From: Bacteroidales bacterium UBA5206
Lineage (GTDB): Bacteria; Bacteroidota; Bacteroidia; Bacteroidales; Tenuifilaceae
Assembly (NCBI GenBank): GCA_002412705.1
Contig: DHVO01000047.1
Coordinates: forward strand, 1 to 16,444
DNA: 16,444 nt
Direction of reading: 5' to 3'
The first letter of the stretch is position 1, and each line of letters begins with the position of its first letter. A program made the position numbers and the translations under genes. The notes beneath the pieces were generated by a model, which worked only from the letters and a program-made list of their open reading frames with translations, did not search any database and was not told the origin of the DNA. Shown one piece after another: positions 1 through 5,858 of the stretch.

Positions 1-269
1 AGGTAACGGGCGCATCGTCCGGACAAGTTGTTACCATGCTTGTGTGGATGTTTGCCAAAATGGTTGCACTATCCATTATTATTGCATGGCCCATTGCATG
101 GTACGTAACCCAACGCTGGATGGAGAACTTTTACACCCCGGCAGGGCATTCCATAACGCTCTACCTTTTAGCGGCGGGAATGGCCATGGCAATAGCAGTA
201 CTCACAGTACTATTCCAAGCCATAAACGCAGCAAACACTAACCCAGCATCTGTTTTAAAAGCGGAGTAG
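1..269 (+). CDS. ABC transporter permease, MacB/FtsX type (C-terminal end only)
   Basis: This is the last part of an inner-membrane permease whose beginning lies outside the window. The open frame starts at base 3, without a start codon, and stops with TAG at 267-269. About 88 residues are visible. They open with the GAS motif that follows the first FtsX-domain helix (TGASSGQ), then two hydrophobic segments, and end in NPASVLKAE. This closely parallels the end of the complete permease at 3436-5802 (LGASKHT, IIAWPAAY, NPIRALRYE), so the two are paralogues. In the family, such permeases pair with a MacB/LolD-like ATPase and act mechanically on periplasmic or lipid substrates. The substrate cannot be inferred. 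The methionine at 36 is internal and not a real start. Confidence 0.85.
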   Translation, partial: VTGASSGQVVTMLVWMFAKMVALSIIIAWPIAWYVTQRWMENFYTPAGHSITLYLLAAGMAMAIAVLTVLFQAINAANTNPASVLKAE

Positions 270-272
270 GTA

Positions 273-318
273 AAACAATGAGGGTGTCCATAACGTTTTA
301 TGGGCACCCTATTGTTTT
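273..318. terminator. Bidirectional rho-independent terminator
   Basis: A perfect 13-bp stem (281-293 with 298-310) closes on the four-base loop CGTT; one pair is G-T in RNA. It is flanked by AAAACAAT on the left and ATTGTTTT on the right, so both strands give a hairpin followed by a T-rich tract. It sits exactly between the convergent ends of the permease (269) and the DUF1573 gene (356), as expected for a shared terminator. Confidence 0.85.
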
Positions 319-355
319 GAACTTTATCTAAAGTGAAATACTACATAGCCTGTAA

Positions 356-793
356 CTACAGCTTAATCTCTCCCGGACGGGCATTCTCAAAAACAACACC
401 CACAATATGAACCTTTAGAGCAGGGTTATTAGAGGCATTTGAACGTATGGTAACAGTTCTACTAATTGCCTGTGGACGTGGTTCTACTCTAAAAAACACC
501 TTTACGGTACCCGTTTTGCCTGGCAGTATTGGTGCTTTGGGCCACTCGGTTACATTGGTTCCACAGCATCCTTGCACATCGTTAACTATTAGCGGTTTAA
601 CACCATCGTTCTTAATATCAAATGATATTCGGCCCAGATTATCGGAAATATCGTTTACCGTAATTTCACCTAGGTTAACCGTATCGGGAACGGCTACAAT
701 AAATGCGCTGTTTTTGGATTGTGATTGCGCCGAAGCATCAAATCCTATGGCCGCAAACACAAATGCAATTAACGTAATAACAGAAGTTCTCAT
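356..793 (-). CDS. Secreted DUF1573 domain protein
   Basis: This 145-residue protein has an N-terminal signal peptide (about residues 1-22, hydrophobic core VITLIAFVFAAIGF, likely cleavage after ASA), so it should be periplasmic or exported. The rest is one DUF1573 domain, an Ig-like beta-sandwich common in Bacteroidota whose function is not established. Visible family features are the phrase DLGEITV-like near the start (here NLGEITV), IKNDGVKPL, a cysteine-containing segment (VQGCCGTN) and a PGKTGTVKVFF strand. No lipobox is present, unlike the second DUF1573 protein at 11092-11523. It is transcribed alone, divergently from the HAD gene, and ends at the shared terminator at 281-310. Family assignment is firm; the role is unknown. 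Confidence 0.85.
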   Translation of the reverse strand: MRTSVITLIAFVFAAIGFDASAQSQSKNSAFIVAVPDTVNLGEITVNDISDNLGRISFDIKNDGVKPLIVNDVQGCCGTNVTEWPKAPILPGKTGTVKVFFRVEPRPQAISRTVTIRSNASNNPALKVHIVGVVFENARPGEIKL

Positions 794-819
794 AGCAACT
801 CGTTTTTATACAGTCCTAA

Positions 820-847
820 CAAAAATAGCACAAAGAGGTTTAACCAA
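820..847 (-). promoter_or_regulatory. Bacteroidota-type promoter for the DUF1573 gene
   Basis: On the - strand a perfect TAnnTTTG element (TATTTTTG, bases 820-827) lies about 26 bases before the start codon at 793. A TTG at 845-847 lies 17 bases further upstream, a plausible but slightly short match to the -33 element. Transcription would begin near base 813. Confidence 0.5.
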
Positions 848-906
848 CCATGACTCTTAGCTTTTATTAAATAAAAATAGCTATTCCCATAACATATTGA
901 TCTGCA

Positions 907-947
907 AACCAAAACCCGCATATACCACTACCATGTGTGTTTTGGTT
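907..947. repeat. Imperfect inverted repeat between divergent promoters
   Basis: AACCAAAAC at 907-915 is matched by its exact complement at 939-947. After one mismatch the pairing continues for five more pairs (917-921 with 933-937, one G-T), leaving an 11-base loop. A further partial copy, CCAAAAC, occurs at 964-970. The repeat lies midway between the two divergent promoters at 820-847 and 985-992, a usual place for a shared operator, but no regulator can be named. Confidence 0.35.
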
Positions 948-984
948 CATTGCTAAAAGCATACCAAAACTAGAGTTGCATCGT

Positions 985-992
985 TACTTTTG
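985..992 (+). promoter_or_regulatory. Promoter -7 element for the HAD hydrolase gene
   Basis: TACTTTTG matches the Bacteroidota TAnnTTTG consensus exactly and ends 20 bases before the ATG at 1013. No clear TTTG or TTG is present at the expected -33 distance, so only the -7 element is supported. Confidence 0.45.
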
Positions 993-1012
993 CATAATTC
1001 TAAAATCGAATC

Positions 1013-1699
1013 ATGTTTAAAGCCGCAATTTTTGATATGGATGGTGTACTGGTAAACAACCACAACGTACACCTTGATGCATGGGAAGCATACTGCGCTA
1101 AGTACAATCTTCCGTTTAACAGGGATACCTTTGCCCAGCAGTACTTTGGCAAAACCAATGCCGATGTCCTAAGCGCACTGCTTAACACTACGCTTACGCC
1201 TGCCCAAATTGAGCTAATGGGCGAAGAGAAGGAGGAGCTTTACCGCAATTTATACAAGAATACCATTGAGCCTGTTGCTGGATTAGTTCAGCTATTAACC
1301 CAGCTAAAAAAGCATAGTATAAAAATTGGAGTTGCCTCATCGGCACCTGTATCCAATATAGACTTTGTGCTGGACTCCCTTTGCATAAGGCAGTTCTTTG
1401 ATACCCTTGTTGATGGTTCTATGGTAACAAAGGGCAAACCCCACCCTGATATCTATCTTAAAGCCGCACACCTGCTAAACGAGCACCCAAGTAACTGTAT
1501 TGTGTTTGAGGATTCGGTATCGGGTATAAATTCTGGAAAAAGTGCAGGAATGAAGGTAGTTGCTCTCACAACAACTCATAGCCTAGACCAGCTGCCTGCC
1601 ACAAATTTTCACGCAAGTAACTTCCTTAGCATAAGCTATGAGCAGCTAAACGCGTTGCAGAGTGAACAAACGCACTGTACGGAATCGAACAATCTGTAA
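1013..1699 (+). CDS. HAD-superfamily hydrolase, beta-phosphoglucomutase-like
   Basis: This 228-residue cytoplasmic protein is a subfamily IA HAD phosphatase or phosphomutase. All four motifs are visible: nucleophile and acid/base Asp8 and Asp10 (FDMDGVL), motif II serine in VASSAP (109), motif III lysine in GKPHPD (142), and motif IV acids in FEDSVSG (166-167). An N-terminal helical cap follows motif I. His20 and Trp24 sit where the cap residues of beta-phosphoglucomutase lie, and the start MFKAAIFDMDGV aligns with that enzyme. However, the phosphate-binding arginine expected near position 49 (beta-PGM numbering) is replaced by Asn (GKTNAD). The substrate may therefore be a sugar phosphate other than beta-glucose-1-phosphate. 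The ATG at 1013 follows the promoter directly. No maltose-phosphorylase neighbour supports the pgmB assignment. Confidence 0.85.
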   Translation: MFKAAIFDMDGVLVNNHNVHLDAWEAYCAKYNLPFNRDTFAQQYFGKTNADVLSALLNTTLTPAQIELMGEEKEELYRNLYKNTIEPVAGLVQLLTQLKKHSIKIGVASSAPVSNIDFVLDSLCIRQFFDTLVDGSMVTKGKPHPDIYLKAAHLLNEHPSNCIVFEDSVSGINSGKSAGMKVVALTTTHSLDQLPATNFHASNFLSISYEQLNALQSEQTHCTESNNL

Positions 1700-1705
1700 A
1701 AAATG

Positions 1706-1722
1706 TGTTCGCTCACGGAACA
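1706..1722. promoter_or_regulatory. Dyad TGTTC-N7-GAACA, possible activator site
   Basis: Bases 1706-1710 and 1718-1722 form an exact 5-bp dyad with a 7-base spacer. It lies about 67 bases upstream of the sigma-54-like TGGCAC at 1789, the usual setting of an enhancer site for an NtrC-type activator. A 5-bp dyad is short and could be chance. Confidence 0.25.
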
Positions 1723-1788
1723 GTGCCGAGCAGGAATCCCTCCCCAAAAAATAGCATAAAACACTATATGTAAATGACATACAAAACA

Positions 1789-1804
1789 TGGCACACTAAA
1801 TGAA
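1789..1804 (+). promoter_or_regulatory. Possible sigma-54 promoter of the ABC module
   Basis: TGGCAC (1789-1794) matches the -24 element perfectly. With correct spacing the -12 region reads ATGAA (1800-1804) against TTGCA, keeping T and G but not the usual C. Transcription would start near 1815, about 20 bases before the ATG. No TAnnTTTG element is seen in 1700-1835. The imperfect -12 box keeps confidence low. Confidence 0.35.
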
Positions 1805-1841
1805 ATCATTGTAGCAAATTCAAATACTTACTACAATGATT
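1804..1841. repeat. Perfect 11-bp inverted repeat covering the ATPase start codon
   Basis: AATCATTGTAG (1804-1814) is repeated in exact inverse complement at 1831-1841, with a 16-base AT-rich spacer. The ATG at 1836-1838 lies inside the right arm. It could be a repressor or activator operator, or, if the whole element is transcribed, an RNA hairpin that hides the start codon. Confidence 0.6.
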
Positions 1842-2552
1842 CGCACAAATAACCTAGAAAAGATCTTTCGTACCGAAGAGGTAGAAACTACTGCACTACA
1901 TAATGTTAATATTCATGTAAAACACGGAGAGTTTGTAGCCATAATGGGCCCTTCGGGTTGTGGTAAGTCAACTCTACTTAATATTATTGGGCTACTTGAC
2001 AATCCCAGTGAGGGGCAGCTGCTATTTGATGGCACCGATGTATCCCGATTCAAAGAAAAGCACCGCACTGGACTTAGAAAGGGAAATATTGGGTTTGTTT
2101 TTCAAAGCTTTAATCTTATTGATGAACTTACCGTTTTTCAAAACGTTGAGCTTCCTCTGGTTTACCTAAAAGTGCCCGCTGCCGAACGCAAAGCAATGGT
2201 TGAAAAAACACTTGAACGGGTGGGGATTGCTCACCGCAAAGGGCATTACCCCCAACAGCTATCCGGCGGTCAGCAGCAAAGGGTTGCCATTGCAAGAGCC
2301 GTTGTTACCAATCCTAAGCTAATTCTTGCCGACGAGCCTACAGGTAACCTCGACTCCAATAACGGGAAAGAGGTTATGGATTTGCTAGGAGAGCTAAATG
2401 CCGAAGGAACCACAATTATTATGGTGACCCACTCACAAAGCGACGGAGAAAAGGCGCATCGCATTATAAATCTTCTTGACGGGCAGGTAATAAGCGAAAA
2501 GCAAATTAGAATACAGCAAGCATCAGCCAAAGAGCTTGAAGTTGTTGCTTAA
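1836..2552 (+). CDS. ABC transporter ATP-binding protein, LolD/MacB-like
   Basis: This 238-residue cytoplasmic ATPase should power an FtsX/MacB-type permease, most obviously the one at 3436-5802. Every nucleotide-binding motif is intact: Walker A GPSGCGKST (38-46), Q-loop Gln90 (VFQSFNL), signature LSGGQQQR (142-149), Walker B LILADEP (162-168), D-loop NLDS (171-174) and H-loop His199. The opening MIRTNNLEKIFRTEEVET is the standard family N-terminus, which supports the ATG at 1836. The DUF2807 gene follows 51 bases later on the same strand. The start codon is embedded in an inverted repeat, and the upstream region carries a sigma-54-like box, so expression is probably conditional. In Bacteroidota, related operons often lie near NtrC-type regulators, but none is within this window. 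Confidence 0.92.
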   Translation: MIRTNNLEKIFRTEEVETTALHNVNIHVKHGEFVAIMGPSGCGKSTLLNIIGLLDNPSEGQLLFDGTDVSRFKEKHRTGLRKGNIGFVFQSFNLIDELTVFQNVELPLVYLKVPAAERKAMVEKTLERVGIAHRKGHYPQQLSGGQQQRVAIARAVVTNPKLILADEPTGNLDSNNGKEVMDLLGELNAEGTTIIMVTHSQSDGEKAHRIINLLDGQVISEKQIRIQQASAKELEVVA

Positions 2553-2603
2553 ACATCAACGCCATAAGGTTTAACCATTTATAAACCATAACTCACCAAA
2601 ACC

Positions 2604-3311
2604 ATGAAGAACAGATTATCAGTAGTACTTCTTATTACAGTACTTGCCACAATACTAATTGGATTACTTACACGAGTAGCCAACGCAGCCGAGGATAAAG
2701 TAAAAAAAGAGATAAAAGGAACCGTTAAGGTTGAAATCGATATTGCGTGCGAAATGCTACTGCTTCAGGGCAACGAATCGTATATTGAGCTAACCGGCGA
2801 TAAGGAGCTGCTAAACGAGGTTATTGTAAAGTACCACGATGGCAAAGTAAGAGTTTACTCAGAAAGGGATAGGTGGACTAGTCGCGACGAGATTGTTATA
2901 GTTGTTATGCTTCCAGATTTAAAGGAGATTGAAATAGGCGGTGCAGTAAACTTAAAGGCACCTAAGCCTCTTAAATACAGCCACCTAAACCTAGAAGTAA
3001 GTGGAGTTGGAAACATTGAGATGAACCTTAAAGCAGAAGTACTTAACATAGAAGCAGGAGGTGTGCTAAACCTAGAGATAAAAGGGAATACCAATAAGTT
3101 TAACATGGACCTAGGTGGTACGTTTAAAATTGATGCAGAAAGCTTTATTGCACAAACAGGAGAGGTAAACCTAAGTGGAGTTGGTAAAGCCAACGTACAC
3201 TTCACCGATAACCTAGATGCTAGCATATCAGGCGTAGGTAAGTTGGAATACAGTGGCAATGCAGTTGTTAACGGACACGTTTCGGGTCTAGGAAAGATAA
3301 CGAAGAATTAA
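2604..3311 (+). CDS. Secreted head-GIN domain (DUF2807) protein
   Basis: This 235-residue protein carries a signal peptide (residues 1 to about 28, hydrophobic VVLLITVLATILIGLL, likely cleavage after ANA). The mature part is a DUF2807 / putative auto-transporter adhesin head GIN domain. It consists of short beta-strands punctuated by glycine-rich turns that recur through the protein: GGAVNLKA, SGVGNIEM, AGGVLNLE, LGGTFKID, SGVGKANV, SGVGKLEY, SGLGKITK. This regularity suggests a beta-helix-like stack. Location should be periplasmic or cell surface. It lies between the ATPase and permease genes of an ABC module, so it may share their regulation or assist them; that link is inference. A strong terminator follows at 3357-3408. 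Confidence 0.85.
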   Translation: MKNRLSVVLLITVLATILIGLLTRVANAAEDKVKKEIKGTVKVEIDIACEMLLLQGNESYIELTGDKELLNEVIVKYHDGKVRVYSERDRWTSRDEIVIVVMLPDLKEIEIGGAVNLKAPKPLKYSHLNLEVSGVGNIEMNLKAEVLNIEAGGVLNLEIKGNTNKFNMDLGGTFKIDAESFIAQTGEVNLSGVGKANVHFTDNLDASISGVGKLEYSGNAVVNGHVSGLGKITKN

Positions 3312-3356
3312 ATTACCCTTAGAAACATTCAAAATTCAGAACTCATTTAATTTGGT

Positions 3357-3408
3357 AAAACAGTAGTAAATACAAGGGCAACTCTCCTTTTTTTACTACT
3401 GTTTTTTT
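3357..3408 (+). terminator. Strong terminator-like hairpin inside the ABC module
   Basis: A perfect 14-bp stem (AAAACAGTAGTAAA, 3357-3370, with 3392-3405) encloses a loop holding a further AAGG/CCTT pairing (3374-3377 with 3386-3389). The stem runs into seven T residues (3402-3408). It ends 27 bases before the permease ATG. By position it either terminates the ATPase-DUF2807 transcript or attenuates read-through into the permease gene. Confidence 0.8.
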
Positions 3409-3435
3409 GGGGGCACAATTCAATACCAAGTAATC

Positions 3436-5802
3436 ATGATACACAACTACATAGTAACAGCATTAAGAAATATACTACGGCAAAAGGGCATAACCCTAAT
3501 CAACCTACTAGGTTTAGCTGTTAGTATGTGTGTTACCTTGCTACTTGTGCTCTACGTGTCGCACGAAGTTAGCTTCGACACATTCCTAAAGGATAACAAT
3601 AAAATATACCGCCTTGTACTAAAAACAACCCTTCCCGATGGTAAGCCCCTTATTGCGCCCTTGGCCACCCACTCAACAGCTTACGCACTAAAATCGGAGC
3701 GACCCGAAGTAGTGGATGCTTGCTTCTTAAGAGAGATTAGCCCTATAATAAGAGTAAAAGAAGAGGGGTTTAATAGCATTACCGGCTTTGTTACCGATAC
3801 ATCCTTTGCAAATGTTTTCTCATTCCAAATTGCCAGTGGCGACATAAAGCAAAGTTTGGCACAACCTGGCTATGTGGTTCTAACAGAAACTACGTCGAAC
3901 ATCCTATTTGGAACCACAAACTCGCTCTATAACGAGCTTGAGATGGATGATAAAACCTATAAAGTTGGTGCAATACTAAGCGATATACCCAGCAATAGTC
4001 ACTTACGCTTTAGCATTCTGTTTTCCACCGTAAATATTGAAGATAAGGAAACCTACCTAGACTATGGTGGAGTAAGCTATGCCGTGTACTTTAAAACCCA
4101 TAAACCAATTAATAACCCCACTGATTTAGCCCCTATTGCTGAAACGGCAGAAAGGGTTGCCAACGAACGGCTAAAGGAAACGGGTATCAAGGTTCACCTA
4201 TGGGCTCAACCCCTACTCGACATTCACTTGAACTCTGCCGATTTTTCCTTTGATGTTGATGGAACAGGAAGCAAAAGTAGAATTGGTATAATTGCAGTAC
4301 TCGTTCTATTTATAATAACAATTGCCATAATGAATTTTGCCAACCTTATGGTTGCACGTTCCCATACTAGGCTAAAAGAGATTGGCCTAAGAAAAGTTTG
4401 TGGTGCCAGTAAAATTCACATTGCAGCTCAATTTATTGGCGAGGCAATAATAATTAGCCTGTTCTCCATGCTTATTGCCGCAACACTTGCAGAGTTGCTG
4501 CTACCTGCGTTCAATACACTTGTTGAAAGAGAGCTCTCCCTCACCGTATTTGATGTAAGAAGTGGGAGCATTTTACTAACCCTATCGGTTACTTTAGGCA
4601 TCATTGCAGGAGTTGTTCCTGCAGTAAAGTTGTCAAGCATAACAACGCAAACAGCCCTAAAGGGAGAGCAAAAGAAGGGTAAAGGATTGTCGCGAATGCA
4701 AATTTCACTTGTTATTATTCAGTTTACCATTGCGGTATTTCTTATATCAAGCATAATAAATCTTACACGCCAACTTAACTATGTAAAAAGCAAGAACCTA
4801 GGATTCGCGTCCGAATCGTATATAGTTCACAACCTAAACAGCAACTTAAAGCGAAATTACAGCACGCTAAAGGATATTATGGTAAAAATACCTGGGGTTG
4901 TGAGTGTGTCGGGGTCGCAATCGGTACCAGGGAACCAATCAACCATGCAAAACTGCTATATAGATGGGAATTCTCCTGAAACCTCCATTATGATACAGCA
5001 CAATAGAGTGCAAGATGGATATCTTACAGCCATGCAAATTCCAGTTATTGAGGGCAGAGATTTTAATTTAGCGCTTGCATCAGATAGTACTTCGTTTATT
5101 CTTAACCAAGCAGCGGTAAAAGCACTGGGTTTAACAAACCCAATTGGAACTACAATACACGTTTGGGATTTAAAAGGAACAGTAATTGGAGTAACGCCCG
5201 ATTACCACTCAAACTCTCTTCACCAAGCCATATCTCCGCTAGTTTTAAGTAGAGATAGCAAGTTTATTAGCTACCTAATTCTAAGTGTAAAGAAGGAAAC
5301 GTTTGGTACTACAACAAAGGCAATACAGGAGAAGATTGGGGAATACGATGGCTCCTACATTTTTAAAGCAAATCCCATTAAAAGTTTCTTTGCAGGAGAA
5401 TACCGACGCGAGGAGAAGCTTAACACAATGATAATAAGCTCAGCAATACTTGCCATTCTAATCTCCATAATGGGGCTATTTGCCTTAACCTACTTTACTA
5501 CTAGCCGACGGACTAAGGAAATAGGCATTCGCAAAGCACTAGGAGCTAGCAAGCATACCCTTGTAAATACATTGGTTTGGGATATTTCCAAATGGGTTGT
5601 TCTAGTTAACATTATTGCATGGCCAGCAGCCTATTTTGCCATGGAACTTTATCTTAAGAACTTCGCATATCATGTTAACCAGCAGCTGTGGGTTTATGTT
5701 GCATCGGGAGCCATTGCTATGGTTATATCAGTATCAACAATTCTAGGACATACACTAAAAACGGCAGCACAAAATCCTATACGGGCGCTACGTTACGAAT
5801 AA
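3436..5802 (+). CDS. ABC transporter permease, MacB-like, full length
   Basis: This 788-residue inner-membrane protein has the two-repeat layout common in Bacteroidota. A first transmembrane helix (about 21-42) is followed by a periplasmic MacB-PCD region and an FtsX domain with helices near 284-306, 329-355 and 377-400. A second copy begins with a helix at about 423-445, then has its own periplasmic region and an FtsX domain with helices near 665-688, 712-732 and 748-770. Each FtsX domain carries the coupling motif that contacts the ATPase: EIGLRKVCGAS (315-325) and EIGIRKALGAS (695-705). Its ATPase partner is presumably the gene at 1836. The cargo is unknown; relatives move lipoproteins, peptides or drugs. 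It is a paralogue of the partial permease at 1-269. No promoter is evident after the hairpin at 3357-3408. Confidence 0.92.
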   Translation: MIHNYIVTALRNILRQKGITLINLLGLAVSMCVTLLLVLYVSHEVSFDTFLKDNNKIYRLVLKTTLPDGKPLIAPLATHSTAYALKSERPEVVDACFLREISPIIRVKEEGFNSITGFVTDTSFANVFSFQIASGDIKQSLAQPGYVVLTETTSNILFGTTNSLYNELEMDDKTYKVGAILSDIPSNSHLRFSILFSTVNIEDKETYLDYGGVSYAVYFKTHKPINNPTDLAPIAETAERVANERLKETGIKVHLWAQPLLDIHLNSADFSFDVDGTGSKSRIGIIAVLVLFIITIAIMNFANLMVARSHTRLKEIGLRKVCGASKIHIAAQFIGEAIIISLFSMLIAATLAELLLPAFNTLVERELSLTVFDVRSGSILLTLSVTLGIIAGVVPAVKLSSITTQTALKGEQKKGKGLSRMQISLVIIQFTIAVFLISSIINLTRQLNYVKSKNLGFASESYIVHNLNSNLKRNYSTLKDIMVKIPGVVSVSGSQSVPGNQSTMQNCYIDGNSPETSIMIQHNRVQDGYLTAMQIPVIEGRDFNLALASDSTSFILNQAAVKALGLTNPIGTTIHVWDLKGTVIGVTPDYHSNSLHQAISPLVLSRDSKFISYLILSVKKETFGTTTKAIQEKIGEYDGSYIFKANPIKSFFAGEYRREEKLNTMIISSAILAILISIMGLFALTYFTTSRRTKEIGIRKALGASKHTLVNTLVWDISKWVVLVNIIAWPAAYFAMELYLKNFAYHVNQQLWVYVASGAIAMVISVSTILGHTLKTAAQNPIRALRYE

Positions 5803-5818
5803 CCCCCTGCTATTCTGC

Positions 5819-5855
5819 ACGGTTCAACGGACGGTTTATACCACCGTTGAACCGT
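5819..5855. terminator. Hairpin between convergent genes, probable terminator
   Basis: A perfect 12-bp stem (ACGGTTCAACGG, 5819-5830, with 5844-5855) lies in the 56-base gap between the convergent permease (ends 5802) and pepF (ends 5859). The loop holds a small GGT/ACC pairing. T-runs on both sides are short, so termination efficiency is uncertain. Confidence 0.6.
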
Positions 5856-5858
5856 TTA

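Noticed and set aside
115..269. Alternative short frame at 44-241 near the window start
   Set aside because: It overlaps the permease C-terminus in another frame, and the permease frame is clearly homologous to the full permease downstream.
447..860. 137-codon + strand frame opposite the DUF1573 gene
   Set aside because: It lies antisense to a well-supported gene, has no family features and covers the - strand promoter.
862..876. TTTTATT/AATAAAA inverted repeat upstream of the DUF1573 promoter
   Set aside because: Seven A-T pairs in an AT-rich intergenic region are expected by chance, and there is no G-C content to make a stable stem.
3409..3424. GGGCAC-like box before the permease as a second sigma-54 promoter
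   Set aside because: The -12 region at correct spacing reads AATAC and shares almost nothing with TTGCA.
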